Shown here in pieces: positions 1 through 15,700 of a DNA stretch of 64,000 bases. This DNA comes from a virus: the IMG/VR virus record IMGVR_UViG_3300020445_000983, positions 20,880-84,879 of that record; one strand, given 5' to 3'. Position 1 is the first letter of the stretch, and every line of letters starts with the position of its first letter. The position numbers and the translations under genes were made by a program. Below the pieces are notes generated by a model that did no database searches, was not told where the DNA came from, and was given only the letters and a program-made list of their open reading frames with translations.

Positions 1-3000
1 GCGTGATCTGTAGCATAATCATCTTTACCACAACTGAATGTGATAGATCCGTCTGCCATCTTGATCTTATCATTTGCCTTCTCAATACCATCTGTTGTAG
101 CAGATACGAATGTATGAGTTGTGGTATTAGAGATTGGACCTTGACCGAAGAAGTAACCTACATTGACATCAAATTCATCGGTACCATTCTGATTCATTAC
201 AGTCAACCACTTATTACTTGCAGGGTCGGTTGTACGTGGATAAGAATGATTACCACCTGCCTGTGTGCAAGTAAAGGTTAATCCATTATCAGCAATCTTA
301 ATCTTGTCACCATTAACGAATCCGTGGTTATTGGTTGTCTTAATAGTAAGAATACCAGTAGTAGGATTGTAAGAGGTACCTGTAGTTGCAGTCTTCTTAG
401 TAGTAGCACTGAATCCGTGACTTGGGATGGTGAGAGTCATCACACCAGTCTCAGGTCTGTAGATAGCGTTAGTTAATGTGTGTGAACTAGTTCCAACATT
501 AGTAATTCTTTGTCCTTTCTCGAAGGATGGGTCTCTCTTCTGCTTAACACAGTTAGTAGCAGCACCAACATAAGTGTGATTGTAAATACCACCACCCTTA
601 ATAGCTCCTCTACTAATACTATGAGCAACACCAGATTTGAATGTGTGTACTGTCTGGTTGGTAGAAGGAATAACATCTAGGACGTTAATATCAAATCCAC
701 TGGATGTTACGTTCTGAACCTTAATCCAGTTACCACTAACAGGGTCGTGTGCTCTAGGATATGTGTGATCAGTCTGATGACCATCCTGTGCACAAGTAAA
801 TGTAAGTGCATCGTTATCAATTCTAATATGATCTCCATTCTTAACCCAGTGGTTACCAACAGTCAGTGTCATAAATCCTGTTGTTGGATTGTACACTGCA
901 TTGGTTGGAGTCATCTTCTCATATCCAGGTTGGAATGTATGAGTATAACCAGCACCACCAGCTACAACTGCACCAGATACAGCACTCTGGAATACGTGAG
1001 TTGTTACGTTTGAAGAAGGTGCTTCCTTCAGTACATTAATAACAATCTGATTATTAGTAGGAACATCAACAATAGGAATTGATGTATCGTACATTGAGTC
1101 ACGCTTTTGCTTAATAGCGTTAGTTGCACCAGATATAAAGATGTGTGGAGTTGTATTAGACTGAGGTACAATCTTATTAACTACAACCTTAAAGGTGTCA
1201 GATGTTACATCAAATACCTGTATCCACTTACCTGCAAATGGGTCAGAAGGACGTGGATAAGTATGGTTTGTTTGATGATTATCTTGAGCACAAGTAAATG
1301 TTAATGCATTGTTATCAAACTTAACCCAGTCTCCATTACCCATTGCGTGAGCAGCAGATGTCTTAATCTGTAGTACACCTGTCTGTGGGTTATGGTAAGT
1401 ACCACCAGTGATTACTGCACCAGCATCAGCACTTGACCAAGTGTGAGTATAGTTACCACCAGTAATTACTGCACCAGCAGTTGCTGAAATAAAGTTGTGA
1501 GTTGTAAGGTCAGTAATAGGACCTTGACCACCGTTAACATTAATAGTAATTGTAGTATCAGTTGCTGCAATAATTGGTAGAGCAGTTCTGTATGCGTAGT
1601 CTTCACCATCTCCAGTAGCAGCACCAGAAGCACGTGGATAAGTCTTCTGAGTCTGATAGTTATTCAACTGATAGTCACAAGTGAATGTCAATGAATCATC
1701 AGCAAGTCTAATACTATCTCTGTTAGCAGTTAAAGTATGAGCACCAATAGTAAGTACTAAATTACCACCTTGAGGATCGTAAACTGCATTAGAAACGTTG
1801 TAACTTACAATAGGTGAAGTACCAACGAATACTGTTACTGTATTACCAGCCTTAGCAATAATTTCATACTCGTGACCGTAAGTTGGATCAGTAGAACGTG
1901 GATAAGACTTAATAGTACTATTACCATCCATCTCACAAGTAAACTTGATAGCCTCTTCATTAATTCTGATCCTATCTCCAATTGCTAAGGAGTTAGATCC
2001 AATATCAAGTACCAAGTTACCAGTTGTGGCATCATAAGAACCATCAGTAGGAGTGAAGGAAGTACCAACAACTGCAGTATGTGAATCCTCTAAGTTTCTA
2101 GGATATGAGTGATCTGAATTCTGTCCATCCTCATCACAACGGAATGTCAATGCATTAGGAAGTAACTTAATGCTATCAACTTCCTTCATAATACCGTTAG
2201 TGAGACCACTTACGAATGTATGGGCAGTAGTGTTAGTAGAAGGTATAGCAGGTAGAACTTGAACTTCAAAACTATTTGATAATACATTATGAACCTGCAT
2301 CCACTCACCGTGTACCCTATCTGTAGGTCTTGGGTAAGCGTGATTGGTTTGATGACTGTCCTTAGCACAAGTAAATGTTACTGCATAATCATCCATTTTA
2401 ATTCTGTCACCTGCAACCAAACCGTGTGTAACTGCAGTTTGAATCTTCATTACACCTGTAGTTGGGTCGTAAGTAGTGCCAGAAGATGCTGTAATTCTTG
2501 TACCACCAACTAAACCGTGTACACCACCAAGAGTAAGAGTCATATCACCCGTTGTAGGATCATATGCTGCATTAGTTACATCGTGTGAAACTGTAGGAGT
2601 TGACCCAACGTTCACAGTGATCGTACTATCAGTCTTAGCAATGATAGGTACTCTTGTGTTATGAACAGGATCAGTAGGACGTGGATATGAGTGTACACTA
2701 TAGTGATCATCCATTGAGCAAGTAAATGCTAAGGAATGATCTCCAATCCATACACTATCACCAACTTCCCAATCGTGAGCACCAATGGTCATTTCTAAGT
2801 AACCATTAGAGGGATTAAACGTAGCCGCTGACGGATCGAAAATTCTAGTAGGTGTTTTACCAACGAAGATATCGAATCCATTTGTACTTACATTCTGAAT
2901 CTGAATCCATCTGTCTGCGATAGGATCATCAGCACGAGGATAAGGATGGTTAGTAGCGTGACCGTCCATATCACAAGTAAATGTGATACATTCTTGGTTT

Positions 3001-6000
3001 AACTTAACCCAGTCACCTGTACCCATTCCGTGATTGGTAATGTTAAGACTTAATATACCTGTCTCACCATCATAAGAAGCACCAGTTGGTGTATGAGTTA
3101 ATAAAGCAGCACGAGGATAAGCGTGATCCGTTTGGTAGTTATCCATACCACAACGGAATACTAATGAATCAGGAGCAACTCTAATGTTGTCACCTTCATT
3201 TAACCAATGGTTACCAAGGGTTAACTGCATTACACCTGTGAGGGGAGTAAAGACTCCAGTGCTCGGAGTGTAATTTACTGTAGGAGTTGAACCAACGTTA
3301 ACAGTTACAGTACCTGTCTGTCTCTTAAGTCCATTAGCTGCGAATGCCTGATATGTATGTGTTCCTGTGTAAGAAGATATACCAACATCAACAGTGAATG
3401 TATTTGTATCAGCAGCTGCAACTTCTAACCATTCTCCAGAAGCAGGGTCAGTAGGACGAGGATATGTATGGTCACTACCGTAACTATCCTTAGCACATCT
3501 GAATGTTATAGCATTATCTTCGAATCTTACATAATCACCAGCAACAGTAATACCATTAGTGGTAGCACCATAGAATCTATGACTTGTAGTATTAGAAGAT
3601 GTACCAACATTAACTTCAAACTTATCTTGAGAAGCGTTAGTAACAACTAACCAGTTACCACTAGCAGGGTCTGATGCTCTTGGATATTGGTGATCGGTAG
3701 AGTACTGGTCTTGTGAACATCTGAATGTGATACCAGCATCTTGAATCTTAATACTTTGACCGTTCTGAAGACCGTGATTCTTAATGAAGATCTCCATTAC
3801 ACCACTAGTAGTGGTGAATCTTGCACCCTCAGGTGTCATATGAGACTTAGTTTTAAAGTCGTGTCCATTTAAGGTACAAACTAAGTGACCATTTGAAGGA
3901 TTATATGTTGCATCAGTTATACTATGCTGTGACTCAGATACATCTTTAATTACTAATGCTTCACCTGCAGATGGATCAGTAGCTCTAGGATAAGTATGCT
4001 CACTATTGTGATCATCCATATCACAGGTATAGATCAATGAATCATTTGCAATCTTGAGGGTGGTACCTTCCTTAAGATGGTGAGTACCAACAGTTAATGT
4101 TAAATCACCTGTAGCAGCATCATAAGTAGAATTTTGTACATTATAATGATTCTCTGGAGTAGTACCAACGTTGACAGTAACAGATCCGTTCTGTAGTTCT
4201 ACACCGTGATCAGCAGCACTAACAAATATATGATCATAATTACCACCAGTAATAACAGCACCTGGAGTTGCAGATACAAATGTATGCTGTGTCTCATTGG
4301 TAGATGGTATACGTCCTTCAGCAAGAACCTTAATACTAATAGTAGATAGTGTGGTACCGATTATTTCAAGAGGATAATCATATGCGATATCCTTCTTCCA
4401 AGTGATACCATTGGTAGATGATGAAACATATGTATGATCGTAGTTACCACCAGCCTTAATAGCACCAGAGGTAGCAGAAACAAATATATGTGGTGTGATA
4501 TTAGAAGCAATACCAACGTTAAGAGTTATTGTATTATCTTTTCTTATAATTCCGTTAGCTGTTCCAGAAACGAATGTATGAGCAGTTACGTTTGTGGAAG
4601 GAATGTTGTCTAGAACCTGAACTTGGAATGTTGTGTTAGTTACATTAGATACCTGTATCCACTCACCGTTAATTGGGTCAGAAAGACGAGGATAAGAATG
4701 ATTACCACCACCTTGAGTACAAGTAAAGGTTACTGAATCAGTTCTGAACTTGACGTAATCACCATCAACCATACCGTGATAACCACTGGTTGTAATGGAC
4801 ATAATACCTGTATTAGGATCATATGTTGTACCAGATACAGCAGTTAATGGAGTACCTTCATAAACAACATCAACTGATTGATCGAATGCTCTATCTTGCT
4901 TAGAACTTAATGAACCAGCAACAGCAGATACAAATGCGTGAGTATAGTCACCACCAGTCTGTACAGCGTTAGCAGTAGCAGAAACGAATGTATGAGCAGT
5001 AGTATTAGTAGAAGGAATCGAGTTAAGAACCTGTACACTGATTGTCGTTGCAGTTACAGCAGTGATTGGACAAGCAGTATCATAGAATGGGTCAGTAGCA
5101 CGAGGATATGTATGGTTAGTCTGATGATCGTCCTCTGCACAAGTGAATGTTAATCCGTTTGCAGCAAACTTAATGCTATCACCAATAATATGGTTATGAG
5201 CACCAATGGTCATCTCCATAATACCTGTAGTAGGATTATAGTTAATACCAGTTGGTTGATAGTTTACTATAGGTGAAGTACCTACATTTACATCAAATGT
5301 TGTAGAACCTACGTTAGAAATCTCAAGATACTTACCACTAACAGGGTCAGTAGATCTTGGATATGTCTTATTAGCTGTACCACCATCCATCGTACAAGTC
5401 ATTGTGATGGCACCATCAGCAAACTTGACGTAATCTCCTGCTAATAAGCTGTGAGCAGCAGTAGTTGTAACAGATAAGACACCAGTTGTTGCTGTATAGG
5501 AAGCAGTCTGAATATCGTGTGTATTAATCTGATTTCTAGGATATGGGTGTAGAGTCTGATGACTATCCTGATTACAAGTAAATGTTAATCCACCTTCCTC
5601 AATCTTAACGTTATCACCCTCTGTCAAATGGTGTGGTCCAATTGTAAGCTTCAATTCACCTGTTGTAGGCTCATAAGCAGCATCAGTTGGAGTAAATGGT
5701 ACTATAGGTGAAGTACCAACATTAACTTTAAACTGATCTGTACCCACCCAAGTAATTGGTAACCAAGCACCAGATGCAGGGTCAGATGATCTTGGATATG
5801 CGTGATCAGTTGCGTGACCATCCATAGCACAAGAGAAGGTCATTGAGTTATCAGCGAACTTAACGTGATCGCCTTTAACGAATGTGTGACCAGGTACCCA
5901 TACGGTCATTAGACCAGTAGCAGCATCATAGTCACCACCAGTAGCAGTATGTTGTGTTGTAGTAGTTCTAGGATAGGAGTGATTAGTTTGGTTATCGTCC

Positions 6001-6720
6001 TCTTCACAAGTAAATGTGACAGCGTTGGGTAGTAAACGAATCTTCGCTCCAGAATTTAAACTATGAGATCCTATAGTAAGAATCATAGTACCCGTAGTTG
6101 GGTTGTATGATGCATTACTTACTGCATAGTTAGAGATAGGAGTTGATCCTACGTCAATAGTAAATGAATTATGAGTTACATTAGTAGCAGTTAACCAAGT
6201 ACCAGATGCATCATCAGTTGATCTTGGATAAGAATGTAAGGTATAGTTACTATCCATACCACAACTGAATACAAGAGAATTATCAATAAGTCTTACTTTG
6301 TCACCATTAGCGAATCCGTGATCAGGAACAGTAACAGTCAAACGACCATTAACAGGATTATAATCAGCGTGAGTAGCTGTATGGGACGTAGCACCAATAC
6401 TTACAATATCTAATGCTTGTTGTGAAGCAGGGTCAGTTGCTCTTGGATAAGAGTGAATAGTACGATAGTTATCTTGTGAACATCTGTATAGTAATGAATG
6501 ATCTGAGATGTTTAGAGTTGTACCTGTTTTCAACTTATGGGATCCAACATCTAATGTTAGAAGACCTGTAGCAGGATCATAGGTAGAATTAGAAACACTG
6601 AATGGTACTGTTTCAGTAGGTCCAACGTTAACCTTGAAGTTATTAGCATCAATTACCTGTGTAACTGGTAGTATTGCTGTAGATGCAGGGTCACTAGCAC
6701 GAGGATATGCGTGAGTAGTT
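1..6720 (-). repeat. Tandem YPR repeats in the giant protein
   Basis: The C-terminal visible part is made of repeats carrying a (T/R)CxxDxxxTxHxYPRxxDP core, followed by a segment like WLxVxNV and FxVNVG or THTFVSAT. I count 22 complete YPR cores between about 6710 and 230, and one more is cut by the window edge. Spacing is roughly 200-450 bases. The Cys and the His-x-Tyr-Pro-Arg are highly conserved although the DNA has diverged, which argues for old duplication under protein-level selection. Confidence 0.85.
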
Positions 6721-9700
6721 TGATGTTGGTCTTGACTACAAGTAAAGATTAATGAATTGGTAGCAATTCTAATAGTATCGTTAGTAGACAAGTTATGCTG
6801 AGGTACATTGATTATCAAATCACCTGTAGCAGGATCATAGGTAGCACCACTAGGAGTATACTGTACACTAGCAGTTTGTTGATCGATAGTAATTGTCTGA
6901 TCGTAATCAGCATCACCTTCTGTATAACCGTTCTTAGTAATAAGTAACTGTCTAACTACCTCAATAGCAATGTCTCTTGCTTGCTCAAAGATGTACTTAA
7001 CCTCTGCAGATTGACCAGATACGTGCTGTACAGCATTAGCATCGGTAACATAAAGTTCAGTTGCATATAAAGTCTTATTATTACCACCGTGCTTAAGGTT
7101 GAATGCCATTGCTTCAAGCATATCAACAACGTCATCAACACAAGACTGATAACCATATCCAGCAAATGCTAGTGAAGGATACTGTGAAACACCACGTCCA
7201 ACAGCAGTGGTAGCAATGAATCTTAGGTTATTAAGGATTTCATTACCAGCATCATAGAACTTGTTACCAGAAGCATTATCATAGTAATCAGGTCTGAATG
7301 TTTGCTGTCCTTGACCAGTTTGTCCCTCATCTTCGTAGGGTAGGAAACCAAATTTGTTCTTGACGGCGAGTTGTGACATATCTCTTGCTACCTTGAAGGC
7401 ATAGAGAGTCTCAGCAGATTGGTCAGTAACGTGCTTCAAACCAGCAGTAGTATTAAGGTACAATGCAGAAGCATCCCACATTGAACTGTTACCACCAAAA
7501 CGAAGGTCGTGAGCAATAGATTCGAGCAAATCTACTATGTCATCTTCACAATTATGCTTACCACCTTTAACTCTAAAGTTATAATGCTGGAATGCACTAA
7601 GTTTTGTGGTTAGATCAACTGCTTCACCAGCAATTGCACGAGCATTTGTAACAAGAAGATCAGCAGCATCTAGTGCTTTATCAGTACCAGTGTATGCTTT
7701 AGGATCTTTAACGATCTGATCATCACGATGAACTGCCTCATCAGACCACTGCATCTGATAATAATCAGAGAAATCAGCAGCAACATCAGCAGGGTTCTCG
7801 TTTCTAGAGATTAAGAGGTTACTAATTGCCTTTTCAGCCAACATTCTGGCAAACTCGATAGCATCGAGCATAGGAAGTAACTCATCTTCAACGTGATTGA
7901 TATTATCTTGATTATCAATATAGTAATCAATCTGAGCATTTGTCTGATTGTTACCACCAGTTAGCAAGTCACCAGAAATAGCAGGTAAAATATGATCCCT
8001 AAGGTCTCTTACACACTTATTTCTATCAGGGATTTGTAGCTTCTGATCCTGACTGAATCCAACAGTAATGTTATATTTGTTTTCGATATGGTAAACTGCT
8101 TCATCAGCAATTACCTTTCTGTTAAAGTATATTAAATCAGCACCATCTCTGAATCTTTGTCCTGTAGGACCGAGAAGATCTAATAGATCAGAAATCAGAT
8201 TATTAATAAAATCTTGTACAGGTTGTGATGCAGGAGTTGCGAAGTAGTTAGGAACACGTACTCTAGTCGAATATGTACCACTTAGAGTAGTCTCATCCTG
8301 TGTAATAACATCAATACAGAGTTTTGCAACCTCACCCCAAGTGTAAATTGATTGTAGAACTTCACCATTAATATGCTGTAGAGCACCAGATCCTGTTAGA
8401 TATGCTCTTGCCTGTACAACAGTGTTATAGTTACCACCATCAATAAGGTCTTGAATAATAGCAGGAATAATATACTCTCTAGTATCACGTAAACATACGT
8501 TAGTACCATAATTAGATTGTCCACCATCACCAGGGATGATAAAGTCTGGATATCTAACCTTCAGACGACCAACTGCTTCTTCAGCAATCCAGTCACGGTT
8601 CTTATAGATGATATCGGCACAATCTCTATATTCTGCTCTACCTAAGTCAACACCCTCACATTGTAATTCTTGTTCGAATAGTTCAACGTAATCAACGTCT
8701 GCACTAGAAATAGTAGTAGCAACCCAGTTAGCATAGATAGCACCAACTTCTAAAGGCATTGGTGCGTCACCAAGAAGTGCCCAAGAGATAGTATTATCAT
8801 TAGTAGGATAAACTACGGGGGCATTAAAGGTTCCAGAGTACTGGGCGATTCCTTTGCGGATAATGATACTATCAATGTTACCTGCGAAAGTATCACCAGC
8901 ATTCCAAGAAGAACCTATTCTAATAGTACTATCAGTGTAATTATTAGTATCAGTGTAGTTAGCACCAACCTGAACACCACCAACGAACAGTTTAGTTACG
9001 CTGGAGGAACGAGATAGTGCAAAATGATACCAAGTATCAGCAGCACCTATTTGAGCAGAACTGATTTGATCGGTTCCTGCAATAGCAAGCTTGATACTAG
9101 TACCAGAAAGTAAAACTTGTACCTTGGTATCAGAAGTAGATCCACGAAGATCTATTAAAGTCTGAGTACCAGCAATTGTTGAAGGTCTAAACCAACCTTC
9201 AATTGTATAATCACCTGTACCAAAAGCGACCTTATCACTTGATGGATATAGTAAATTGGTAGCAGTTCCACTAAATGCTAGTGATCCAGTACCAGTTCTA
9301 AAGATTAATGAGTCTGCTACAACGTTAGAGTTGGTAATCTTAGAGTTAGTGATGTATTCATCAGCTTGGAAGACACCAGTAACATCCTTAGAGTAGATCC
9401 ACTTGTTACCAGCATTAGATCCAATAACATCGAATGATGCACCAGATGTTACACCCTTAACGTTATCTTCAAATACGAAGAATCCACCAGATGACTTACC
9501 CTTATAAGCGTGCTTAGTACAACGAATTGTCTCTTCTTGGAACGCATAAGGAGGTTCAACACGAGATACATTACCAATAGACCACTGATAAGTAGCAGGA
9601 TCAGCGAATGTAGGATCTTGTAGAGTATCTGTAATTATGTTAATGAAACCTGTAATTGCAGATGACTGGTTCATACATCCATTTACATATCCAGTCTTAG

Positions 9701-12700
9701 CAGTAGATGGAACAGTATTTGTATAAGCAGCTTCAAATGTTGCAACGGTTCCAGGAGATGCAGTAGTACCAAGTCCAGCGATAATAATATCGCACAAAGT
9801 ACCAATAGTTGATGCTACACCGTTACAAACAGGTGATCCAGTATCAACAGTGATTCCACTATCAGTTACCTGAACCCAACCGTGTGAAGCATCTGCTTTA
9901 GCAACAGCAACGTTCTTCATAATATCGAGTGCCATAGCCTTCGCTTTAGTGTAAGCGTCAACCATAGTATCAATATCACCAGTTACAGTACCGTACTGTA
10001 CAATCCTATGACCAGCTTCATAGATGAAGTTATTACCACCGTGAGCAGTGTTATATGCTAATGCTTCAATAACATCTACTATGTCACTTAAACAATGAAC
10101 ATCACCACCAGTTACTGTATAACCTGGGTTCTGCTGCTTGGCATAGTATAAAGATTCGTGAGCAATATACCACTTGTTAGCAAGAAGTAAAGATCTAGCA
10201 TCAGCGTGACTATTATCTACAGGATCATACTCATTAGTAACAGTAGGATCTCTATATTGCTGTATTCCAGTGTATAGTGCAGTATGTACTTCATTACGGA
10301 TACACTTAATCATTAGATCACGTGCAGCATTCATTGTATAGACAACTTGAGGTACTTCACCATCAATATGGTAAATTACTCCACTTTGAACATACTTGTA
10401 TGCAGTATCCCAAACTTCAGAGTTACCATCGTACTCTAACTGCCAAGCAATAACATTACAGATATCAACGATGTCATCGTGGCAATCTTTGTCGTGGTTT
10501 AGACCAGGAACGGTAAATGAAGGATAGTAATTCTTCATAATACCTACTGCTTCCTCAGCAATGAATAAAGCATTCTTACGTAGAAGAACAGCAGCATCAT
10601 AGGAACGGTTATCGTGTACCGTTCTCATTGAAGAGTTAGCAAAGTAAAGCTTCTTATTTCTAATTGAGTCGCCAATAACGAACTGGGAACCCTGTAAGTT
10701 CTTATATCTGATTTCTTGGTTCCTTACTTCCTCAAAGTCAAGGAAATCTTGGTTATTTGCTGTATCACTGTATAGTTCAGTTGGATTAACAACAGTTTCA
10801 GAGATATTATCAAGAATCTTATTAGGGAAGGTAATTGAAGGTACTCTCTGGAATACTAGACCAAAGAAGAATGATGGAGGTGATAAGTCAACAGTATCAA
10901 TGATTTGCTGTGTATTATCATCTTGATAAGGTGCAATAGTAGTAATTCTTGCACATATCTTAGAACGTGCAGAATATACAATGTCATTGAACTTAAGATC
11001 AAACTCACCAGTTTCAAACTCAGAAGTACCAGATGTACGAGAAACAACTAAGTCAGTAGTTACAGTACCATCTATTAGGTTAGTTTCTTCAATAACTGCG
11101 AAATCAGGGACAGTATCAAGGTTTGTGATTGTTTCACCCTGTTCAAAGATAGTATTGCTAGTAAGTGGAGTTACAGAAGCTAAAACACCATCAAAACCAG
11201 TTGCAGAAGATAAAACATTGTCATTTGTCAAGAATGAACCTGATATATCAACAACATCAATAGAATCTACAAGTGAGTCAATTACAATAGCTGTACCTTC
11301 ATTCTGAAGACTACGTACAATCTTACCTGCAGGAGGGAAGATACCACTAGTAGAACTAAAGGTAAAACGAGTAATATTAATCTGACTGAATCCTATTTCA
11401 CGGAATTTGATCCTAGAAGGTGCTTTAGGTGGTTCATCAAATACAATACTAGGTCCAGAAGTAGTAAATGATACTCCAGGAGACTGTGCAATACCATTAA
11501 TCAGAATCATCATCTGATCATCAGTTGCTGTGATTGATTCACCCTCAACAGTTAGAGGGAACTGGGTTTTAATTCCATCAAAGTCATCAGAGATATTATC
11601 AAGTTTCTTAACGATAGAAGTTAAGATTTCCTCTGAGTTAGTCAGTCTCTTCTGTCTGAACAGTACCTCAGTATTGTTGAACTGAGTGTATATTGGTTGT
11701 GCGTTAGCAAAAGAGGTAATCTTATTAATATTAGTTGCACTAAAGATATTAACTTCCTTAACTAGGTCAGAAACGACCTTTCTTCCTGAAATATCCTTAC
11801 CACCAGTAAGTGCTAGTTCACCAAACATATTGAAACCAACTGGGTGGTTAGTTTCAAGGATTGACTTCCTCCAACTATTAATAGGTGTCTGAGACTTAAT
11901 AACGTAAGAGAAGTTCTGATAGAAGTAAGAGTCTTGGATCTTCTGTACAATTTCAGATGGTTTACCAACGTCATCGATAAATTGACCAGTAGTTGTTGTT
12001 AAAGCATCAATATTCAGTGTACCCTTAGCGATTGATAGATTATCAATCAAACCAGATGCACGAGATACCTCACCAGTTACCCTCTCACCAATAGTCCAAT
12101 TACCTGTATAGTTCTCAAGTTTAAGAATTCTAGGTCCAATCTGCCATCCTTGGTTCTCAGAAACATATCCTACAGCAGATGCAGTTTCAATAAAACTTCC
12201 TTGATAAACCTTTTCACCTTGTAAGAAACGAGAAGTTTCTACAACAGCTGTTGCTTTACCACCGAATACCTCGGTTAGTAGTACCTGTCTACCATCACCC
12301 TGTGTTAAGAAGGTAATGAAGCTACCAGATTCAGCATCAACAGGGGTTAGTGCGATCCTTAACTGGTCTGGTTCAAGTGAATTTGCCTCACCAGCGATAG
12401 CATAATAAGTAGTGTTCTCACTTAAACTGATCAAACCTGCAGAAGCTGGTTTTGGTAGGATACCAATTGTAGATCCAAGGTCTTCTGCACGTAAATTAAC
12501 AGCAGCACCGTTTGTGATACCGTGTGGGAAGTTAAACTGTAAATATCCTAAGTCAATGTTAACAACGTAGTTAAATTCTGATTTAAGGGTAACTATTGGT
12601 TCAGAACTGTATCCTGAGCCTGGTTCCTTAACTTGAATCTCAGAAAGACGATTATTCTTAACAATCGCTAATGCTTCAGCACCTATACCTCCACCACCTT

Positions 12701-15700
12701 CAATTACAACACGAGGAACGCTAGTATATCCAGAACCTGGGTCAGTTATTTTAATTTCTGTTAGAATAGCGGTATTAAATAACTGAAGGTTCACAGGGAA
12801 AGTTATTTCAGGTCTCAACGTATAGTCGTGAGAGTACCCGAAACCAAATTCGTTGTTCTTCAGTTTCTTAATCTTACCAATGCTTAGACCTTGTAAGAAT
12901 ACAGATGCACCTGATCCTTCAGCAGGAATGATAACATCTAATACTCCACCAGAACCTTGTAGTAAACTACCTAATATTCCAGGAATACCATCAATATCTA
13001 CAGATGCAAAGGTATATCCCTTACCAGCAGATATAAGTTCTACTCCAGTAATAACACCTTCTAGGTCACCATCATCAGCAACTGTGATGTTACATAGAGC
13101 ACCTTCACCGTCTCCATCGATAGGAACGTTGAAATAGGTACCATTTACATACTCAGTACCACCAGAAGTTATCTTAATCTTCTCAATTTCTCTGTTTGAA
13201 GCAATATCAGTAACAATTGGTAGTTTCTGATAGAATCCACCTGGGTTTACCAGTTTAATAGATGAAATAGGACCAACTGCCTTAACAGAAGTGGTAGAGT
13301 ATGATGATCTTGGAATACCAACCTCAGTGTTACCTAATGGTGCAGTTGTATTCTCTGGCTCACGAAGTAATGGGAATTTAAACTCCTTATCGTCTGGTAT
13401 ACTAGAAATTGTAAATATACCCTTATATGGAGTCTGAACAACGTCAATAAAGGAATCTATACCAACTGGATTATCATTAGCACTTGTTCTTGAAGGGTCA
13501 AAGTAGTAAGAAATATTAGTTACAGCGTCTGTAACCAAGAATTTAACCAATGGAGTAGGTGAACTCTCATCAGTCATACCTGGTGTACCTTCTCTAATGA
13601 TGTTTGTGAATGGATATTCTAGTTTATACTGATTATCCTTAGAGAAACTCAAGAAATATCCTGCGTTTGAAGTGTCATCAAGGTCAAATACGTACTGATG
13701 ACCTCTTACAAAGAGTAATTTAGGATGTTTTGCGTAAATATTGACACTAGCAATCACACCTTGACTGAATACAGGGTCTTGAATCGCTGTAGATCTCAAT
13801 CTATAGGTAAATTGCCTTGAATTGAACAGTTCTTCAACAAAGAATGAACCATTATACTCATTTGTGGAGAATCCTTCGACAAATATGATCTCATTTGTTT
13901 CAAAATTGTTCTTAGTAGTAGCATTAGCAAATACTAAGTCGGTATATGTTAGTGCACCTGTAGGAATAATGTCCTTATCAAGGTTAGCAGTCAGTTTAAA
14001 CTCTTTAACACCAACTAAATTACCAAATGTTGCTATATTTCCTGTCGCATCAACACTAAATGTTAGACCAACAGCATCAGCATCGATGATATCACCCTTG
14101 ATATAGGAAGAATCTTCATAAATCTCCTCAATCTTGATGATATAGTCAGATCCAGAGAAGGTTTTCCACCTAGCAAACTGATCTAATGTACCACCACTAT
14201 AGGAAGTATTGACTAAATCAACATCAAATGATCCAGCAACTCTGGTATATACCCAGTTTACGGTACCATCAGAGACAGTTCCTACATTATGTACAGGAGC
14301 AGTAGCACCAGAAGTACCAGCACTAGATGCTGTATAGATCTTTCCAGCGTTATATACTTCATCACTGACAGCATATACAGTATTTGTAGTCCACTGAGGA
14401 ATAGTGGTTGTTACTGTAAAGTCATATGCAATGACATTGATGTCATTTCCAGTAGATTTAATTAGTTTTGCAGTATCAAATGTACCAACAATATTACCAA
14501 TCTTACAATTATTAGTTCCAGCTTCAACAATGGTACCGTATGCACTAATAACATCAGCTCCACCAATTACAGAATATTGTTGTAATCTATCACCTTTAGT
14601 GAAGGTAGCATTCTGATTGAATGTAATAGTCTTAACAGCGTCAATAGTAGTATACTTGGCATCTCTTAGGTAGAACTTAGGAATAACTGTTGTTGACATC
14701 AACAGTTTCTTACCATTTGGAGTAGGAATGGTTGCTGTTCTAGTAGCATAAGGTTCATCAGTAGAAGTGAACGTATATGAACCTTCAACGTTGTTTGAGA
14801 TAACATCAGCATAATCAAGGATCTGAATACCAGCAGGACCCAATACCCAATCATTTGATGTGGTAGCAAGGGTATTAAAGGTGAAATCGTTGATGGCAGC
14901 GGCGTTTGTTACCTGAATACCTGTCTCTACGTCATTGAGAGTAAAGGTTCCAAGTTTTGTCTGATCCTTATCAATCTTGTAAGTAAATGCGTGAGTAATC
15001 TTTGTGCTACCAACTGCCTGAGCAGGAGTGAAGTTAGCATCATATTTGGTGACAGTAGATATTGAAAGGTTATCTAACCATCCACCAACAGATGTTGTTG
15101 TAGCAGGAGTCTCTAAACCAAGAACAATTGCTTTCTTAATAGCAGTGTTAACTGTTGTACTGGTATGAGAAATCTCTTCGTTACCGTTAATATACACTTT
15201 ATAAGTGTAATTACCAACACCAATGTTCTGCTTAACGTATGCTACGTGTACAAATGCTTCTGCAGCAAATCTAGTCCAGTTAGTAGTTGTAGTGGAGAAA
15301 TATGTACCTGATCCAACATCTATACTTAACTTTCCAAAGTTAGGACTTGTAGAATCACCATCTACAGACAATACAGTTGCATCACCAGTATTAGGTGTAA
15401 TTTTGAATAGAGTTGGTTTGGAAGACTGTGCATTGTACTGTGACTGTCCAATAGCAATATATCCTTCAATTGTCCAATCTGTACCTTGATCAGCAGCCCA
15501 ATCAATCTCTAAAGCGTTGGCAGCAGCAGTTGTTGTAACTGAACTGTTACCAAACTTGGGTTTTGCATTATCAATTGCTTCACCTGTACCTTTCCAAGCA
15601 ATAGTTGAAATATCGTTATATGTGTCATCACCACTAACATCTGTATCAAAGTTTAGGATTGCAATCTCATTTGCTTCTACTTTGTTACCAACAACTATAG

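Noticed and set aside
1-6720. Regular spaced repeats that could suggest a CRISPR array
   Set aside because: Repeats are long, diverged at DNA level and in an open reading frame; they are protein repeats.
10981-11307. Plus-strand open frame of 108 codons, and many others like it up to 170 codons between 1 and 22334
   Set aside because: They lie opposite the giant gene, have no ribosome sites or known motifs, and are Ser/Val/Pro-rich mirror images of its repeats.
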